Shown: piece after piece, positions 5,777 to 9,123 of the stretch | Position numbering within the stretch: the first letter of the stretch is position 1 | Layout of the letters: each line of letters opens with the position of its first letter | NCBI GenBank assembly: GCA_041744735.1 | Contig: JBGTKH010000366.1 | Coordinates: 1-9,123 of the forward strand | Reading direction: 5' to 3' | DNA length: 9,123 nucleotides | Origin: JBGTKH01 sp041744735 | GTDB lineage: Bacteria > Planctomycetota > Planctomycetia > Pirellulales > Pirellulaceae | Program-made: the position numbers and the translations under genes | Notes under the pieces: model-generated | The model's database searches: none | Told to the model about the DNA's origin: nothing | The model's input: the letters and a program-made list of their open reading frames with translations, nothing else

Positions 5777-6429
5777 CCTTACTTCCAAGGAGTTCCTGAT
5801 GCGTTGGGTTATTTACTTGGCCGCAGCTTTGATGCTTCTTTCCGTCACGCTCGCCGAGCAGGTTTCGGCCAAGTCACCGCCGGAGATATTGGAAGAGGAA
5901 ACGGCGATGACGTATTTCTCCACTCCATTTGTCACCATCGTCGACGTCGCCGCCAGTCGCCACAATCTTAAGATTCAGTTGATGCCCGACGTGGACCGGT
6001 ATGTGCCGGTGACGTACGACCAGCAAGGTAAGCTGAAAACGGTTCTCAATGGGCTGATGGAGCAGATGAAGCTGGCCTATTCCGTAGAAGAGGATGGGAT
6101 CGTCATTCATCGCCCCGGAAAGTATCGCCTGCTGCCGATTCCGGTGCCCGCCCCAGATGCGGACCCAGGGCTGGTCAAGGCGCTGGACGAAGAAGCTCGC
6201 TTTGAATTTACCGGGACGCCGCTGGCAACAGCCATGGACCGAATTATGGAGCGGCACAAGATCAAGATCGCGTTGGCCGCGGGAATTGAGAAATATTCGG
6301 GCGTCACGTACGACGGACGCGGGCCGCTCAAATATGAGCTGCGCAGCCTGCTGCGACCGTTGGAGCTCACGTACGAACTGACTCGCGACAGCATCCTCAT
6401 CCGCCCGATAGCCCCGCCGCAAAGTTCGC
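5745..6429 (+). repeat. Duplicated segment, copy 2 (leader plus N-terminal half of STN-like gene)
   Basis: This is the second copy of the segment at 1986-2670, ungapped at offset 3759. It includes the 54-base leader with the Shine-Dalgarno site. The left boundary (agtcacatcacgttc at 5745) lies directly against the remains of the broken LEPR-XLL gene, whose TGA stop (5774-5776) falls inside the repeat. Confidence 0.88.
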
Positions 6430-7112
6430 CAGAGGAATCATCGCGTTTGCCCGGTCAAATCGGCCCAACCAGTATCGACTTTCCAGTAACGCACCGACCT
6501 GCCTCGCTGGAAACGATTGTTTCACCGCCTGCAGGCGAAGCCGCGTTGCCAGCCGAATCGCGAGAGACGGTAACGTACGAATTTACGGCGCGCATTAAGG
6601 ACAACGGTGGCATTTATTATTTCGCCCCGGGAACGACTATCAGCGGGCGACTTACTTATGATGTTGCAGCACGCCGGATTCCGATTCCGTACGTCGAAAA
6701 GACATACGGTCGATATTTATCATCAAAGAACGAACTGGTTTTGGATTATCGGGGGCAGCGTTTTACGGGAGTTGGAGATACGTATCTCTCTGTGTCTGTC
6801 GGCTATGAGGAAGGAATTGCCTTCATGGCACATAATATCCGCCTTCCCACCGGCTGGTACATCTCGGACGACCATCCATCCGATGCCTACGGTATAACTC
6901 TCAAGAACGTGCCGAATCGAGGAGTTTTACGGAACATTGAGATCCCGCGTGTTTTAAATCTAAGTCAGTTCGCCAAGCCACAGCTTCGACTGGACTTCTT
7001 CCCGCCAATGACGTACCCCCAGGGAAAAATCGAAGGCCGCTCTACCGTTCTTGCCGATATCGAATTGCTCACGCCCGCTACGTCCTCCGCGGACGAAGAG
7101 ATTGTTGATTGA
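5799..7112 (+). CDS. Secreted protein: two STN-like domains and one beta domain (paralogue)
   Basis: This gene encodes 437 residues. AAGGAG lies 6 bases before the ATG. Residues 1-203 (signal peptide cleaved after VSA at 24, STN-like modules at about 41-105 and 138-203) differ from the gene at 2040 at only about 14 positions, several of them clustered at 66-69 (ADVAREAP there, PDVDRYVP here). The linker (204-257) is unrelated in sequence. A single beta domain follows at about 258-428: VTYEFTARIKDNGG, GTTISGRLTYD, KNELVLDYRGQRFTGVGD, LPTGW, YGITLKNVPNRGVL, YPQGKIEG, ADIELLTP. It is only moderately similar to either beta domain of the paralogue. The protein ends soon after with an acidic tail. 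There is no catalytic motif or anchor. Its likely role is a periplasmic or secreted binding or structural protein, as for the paralogue. A LEPR-XLL surface-protein gene follows 92 bases downstream on the same strand. Confidence 0.85.
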   Translation: MRWVIYLAAALMLLSVTLAEQVSAKSPPEILEEETAMTYFSTPFVTIVDVAASRHNLKIQLMPDVDRYVPVTYDQQGKLKTVLNGLMEQMKLAYSVEEDGIVIHRPGKYRLLPIPVPAPDADPGLVKALDEEARFEFTGTPLATAMDRIMERHKIKIALAAGIEKYSGVTYDGRGPLKYELRSLLRPLELTYELTRDSILIRPIAPPQSSPEESSRLPGQIGPTSIDFPVTHRPASLETIVSPPAGEAALPAESRETVTYEFTARIKDNGGIYYFAPGTTISGRLTYDVAARRIPIPYVEKTYGRYLSSKNELVLDYRGQRFTGVGDTYLSVSVGYEEGIAFMAHNIRLPTGWYISDDHPSDAYGITLKNVPNRGVLRNIEIPRVLNLSQFAKPQLRLDFFPPMTYPQGKIEGRSTVLADIELLTPATSSADEEIVD

Positions 7113-7204
7113 GGACACCATTCGTGTATGTCTTGCGCTCGCTGTTTTGTGTGTCTGAACACATTGTGTATAGCGAGGTCGATCGAGCCTCAAAGGAGAG
7201 TCCT

Positions 7205-9123
7205 ATGTTTCAAACCACAGCTATATTTAATGCTCGCCGGAAAGAGAAACGGAGGGCCAACAAGAAATTGTTTGTTTTTCGACGCTCACGGGTTGAAGAA
7301 CTTGAGGATCGACGCTTGCTCGCGACATGGACGGGCGCAGATGACGCTTTCTGGGGTAACCCATTGAATTGGCAGGACAACGCCGTACCCGTCAAGGGCG
7401 AAGATGTCTTTCTGAACATTCCGTCTTCAATCACGTTGAACGTGAGTCCACCTGGGTTGGGAAACTTGCACATCAGCGCAGCGGCCGCAATCAACTCGCT
7501 TGGCAATGATTTGGTCTTTGAGAACTTGAACGCAGAAACGTTGGGGCTGACGTTCGATGGTGGTGGCACGCTGACGGTGAACAATGCGGTAACGGTGGGA
7601 ACTGGAGCGGTCGCCGCGTATCTGCGCATCGCAGATACGGGCACGAATTTGAATGCGACCGCCGTGACGGTGGGTGGAACCGCGGGCGCGACGCTGTACG
7701 TTTCGGCCGGGGCCAACGCGACGGTTACCACATTGACCGCCAACGGTCCGGACGACAGCCAACCGGGTAAAGTCGAAGTCAGCGGCGGCTCGACGTTAAC
7801 TATCGACGACGGCATCATCGGCGGCGACGGGCACGGTTCGCTGCGTGTGTCGGGCACAGGCAGTTCTGCCAGCGCAATAACGTTGTCCGTGGGCGAGGGA
7901 GCCCATCGGCACGGTGGCGTTGGTGTCACGCTCGGTGCGTCGCTCGCGGCCGGCACCGTGACCGTTGGACCCAATGGCGAGTTCAATATGCACGATGACA
8001 GTCTCGTCACAATGGCTTTTCTAACGATCGCGGAAAGCAGCGATCCGTTTGGGAGTCCAATTGCCAACGGCGGTCTGGTCACCGTGAACAGCGGCGCCGA
8101 CCTAAGCGTGCTGTTTGGCGTCAACGTCGATGGAACCCTGCGCGTTCAAGATAGTCTTGCGACAGGCGGAACGAGTCTAACCGTGGATGGCAATCTGAAC
8201 GTCGGGGCAACGGCCAAAGCGTCGGTCGTATTCGACGGCGCCGCACCCGTTACGATAGCCGGTGCCACGAATGTGCTGGACGGCACGCTCATTTCCCGCG
8301 ACGCGGACACGACCTTGACGACGCTGGACATACAACCGCAAGGCGAAGTCGTGATCTCGAGCAGCGGACTGCCCTCGATCTTTACCGCGAACCCGGTCAC
8401 GGTAAACGGTGGATTACTGCGCGTGGTCGGCCCTGCGGCGAGCGTGACGATGATGGACACCACCGTTCTCAACGGCGGCAGGGTGACTTTGAATGGCGCC
8501 GCGGGCGGCGTTCCCGTCGTCCCGCCGGCCGGTAGCACGCTGACCGTGACGGGCGCAGGAAGTTCGTTCACCGCCACGCGGAGCGACGTTTCGCTCGAAT
8601 CCGTGACCGTGACAAGCGGAGGCACAATAACGGTGGATGATAACTCGACGTTCACCAACGTCGGAGTAGCAGTCGATGGTGGTGCTCAGATAAACGTATC
8701 GCTTAACTCGGACTGGAACGCGTCCGGTGCGACGACGATCGGCGAGGTTGGACCGGGTACAATCAGCGTAACTGGTGCGAGTAGCTGGACCACGGGAACC
8801 ACCGAGTTTTATAGCGGAGACGTAAGCGTCGATTCTAGCGCGCACTACACGTCTACGGATACATGGATACGCGGGTCACTTTCATTTGACGATGGCGGTA
8901 CGTGGAATACCAGCGGGGACACCGGGATCATTGCCGGCGGGAGTCTGCTCCTTAACAACGGCTCAACCTGGAACACCGCGACCGCCGACCTAGACGGCAC
9001 TCTTGATATAGACGGCGCGGTTTTCAACCCGACAGGCGTCACAACCATTCGGGCTGGTACCACGGCCCACGTCCACAACAACGGCGCGATAATTTCATTC
9101 GGTTCCAACGAAGTATACGGGTC
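7205..9123 (+). CDS. Large LEPR-XLL surface protein with beta-strand repeats (partial, 3' end beyond window)
   Basis: From the ATG at 7205, with AAGGAG at 7193-7198 (6-base spacing), the frame is open for 639 codons to the window edge. The N-terminus is basic (RRKEKRRANKK) and carries the LEPR-XLL-type motif VEELEDRRLLA (30-40), typical of planctomycete exported surface proteins. The first body module is TWTGADDAFWGNPLNW (41-56). The rest is a long series of degenerate short beta-strand repeats rich in Gly, Thr, Val, Ala and Asn (GGTLTVNN, GKVEVSGGSTLTIDDG, GSLRVSGTGSSAS, GGLVTVNSGADLSV), as in right-handed beta-solenoid or autotransporter-passenger-like proteins. Toward the edge tryptophans recur at about 504, 528, 554, 567 and 589 (SDWN, SSWT, DTWI, GTWN, STWN). 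It is probably cell-surface or extracellular, with a structural or adhesive role (inference). Any C-terminal sorting signal is outside the window. Long minus-strand open frames opposite it are shadows. Confidence 0.88.
   Translation, partial: MFQTTAIFNARRKEKRRANKKLFVFRRSRVEELEDRRLLATWTGADDAFWGNPLNWQDNAVPVKGEDVFLNIPSSITLNVSPPGLGNLHISAAAAINSLGNDLVFENLNAETLGLTFDGGGTLTVNNAVTVGTGAVAAYLRIADTGTNLNATAVTVGGTAGATLYVSAGANATVTTLTANGPDDSQPGKVEVSGGSTLTIDDGIIGGDGHGSLRVSGTGSSASAITLSVGEGAHRHGGVGVTLGASLAAGTVTVGPNGEFNMHDDSLVTMAFLTIAESSDPFGSPIANGGLVTVNSGADLSVLFGVNVDGTLRVQDSLATGGTSLTVDGNLNVGATAKASVVFDGAAPVTIAGATNVLDGTLISRDADTTLTTLDIQPQGEVVISSSGLPSIFTANPVTVNGGLLRVVGPAASVTMMDTTVLNGGRVTLNGAAGGVPVVPPAGSTLTVTGAGSSFTATRSDVSLESVTVTSGGTITVDDNSTFTNVGVAVDGGAQINVSLNSDWNASGATTIGEVGPGTISVTGASSWTTGTTEFYSGDVSVDSSAHYTSTDTWIRGSLSFDDGGTWNTSGDTGIIAGGSLLLNNGSTWNTATADLDGTLDIDGAVFNPTGVTTIRAGTTAHVHNNGAIISFGSNEVYG

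Noticed and set aside
1398..7112. Insertion sequence, transposon or CRISPR array as the agent of the rearrangement
   Set aside because: No transposase, integrase, terminal inverted repeat, target-site duplication or spaced direct-repeat array is visible in the window.
7130..7195. Hairpin tgtgt-ctga-acaca and the palindrome tcgatcga as a terminator or operator between the paralogue and the LEPR-XLL gene
   Set aside because: The stems are only 4-5 bases, AT-rich or imperfect, and lack a following T-run.
7210..8124. 304-residue minus-strand open frame, with others at 8146-8658 and 8845-9108
   Set aside because: They lie opposite the LEPR-XLL surface protein. Their Pro/Val/Thr/Ser-rich composition is the mirror of Gly/Asn/Thr codons, and they have no start context or motif.

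Overview
The window looks like a piece of a Planctomycetes chromosome, probably from the Pirellulales or a close relative (inference). The best evidence is two N-termini carrying the planctomycete LEPR-XLL-type surface-protein motif (LEERSLL near 5495-5515 and LEDRRLL near 7301-7321). A planctomycete-style sigma-70 fragment and several secreted proteins of the kind these genomes carry in large numbers agree with this.

Left part (1-1400): two genes lie on the minus strand. A COG1092-like SAM-dependent methyltransferase runs off the left edge (start at 230). Upstream of it is a secreted thioredoxin-fold protein without a CXXC motif (409-903). Between them are a clear rho-independent terminator (315-353, minus strand) and a large near-perfect stem-loop (242-294). 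A stretch of about 500 bp without a recognisable gene follows (904-1397).

Middle part (1398-7112): this is a rearranged accessory region on the plus strand. A sigma-70 factor keeps region 2 but loses region 4, and runs in another frame into a remnant of a secreted beta domain (1786-1983). Next come a secreted protein with two STN-like domains and two copies of that beta domain (2040-4109), a secreted seven-bladed WD40 protein (4376-5356), and a broken LEPR-XLL gene (5408-5776) containing a scrap of the same beta domain. The block ends with a second copy of the STN-like gene with one beta domain (5799-7112). The two STN-like genes share about 685 bp of near-identical DNA that starts 54 bp upstream of the start codon. 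Their C-terminal halves are strongly diverged.

Right part (7205-9123): a large LEPR-XLL surface protein made of beta-strand repeats runs off the right edge.

Together the plus-strand genes look like a cell-envelope or extracellular module shaped by duplication, domain gain and loss, and decay. The modular STN-like plus beta-domain family is the best candidate for something undescribed. No catalytic role can be read from the sequence, and any functional link between the family and the neighbouring LEPR-XLL and WD40 proteins is inference from position.
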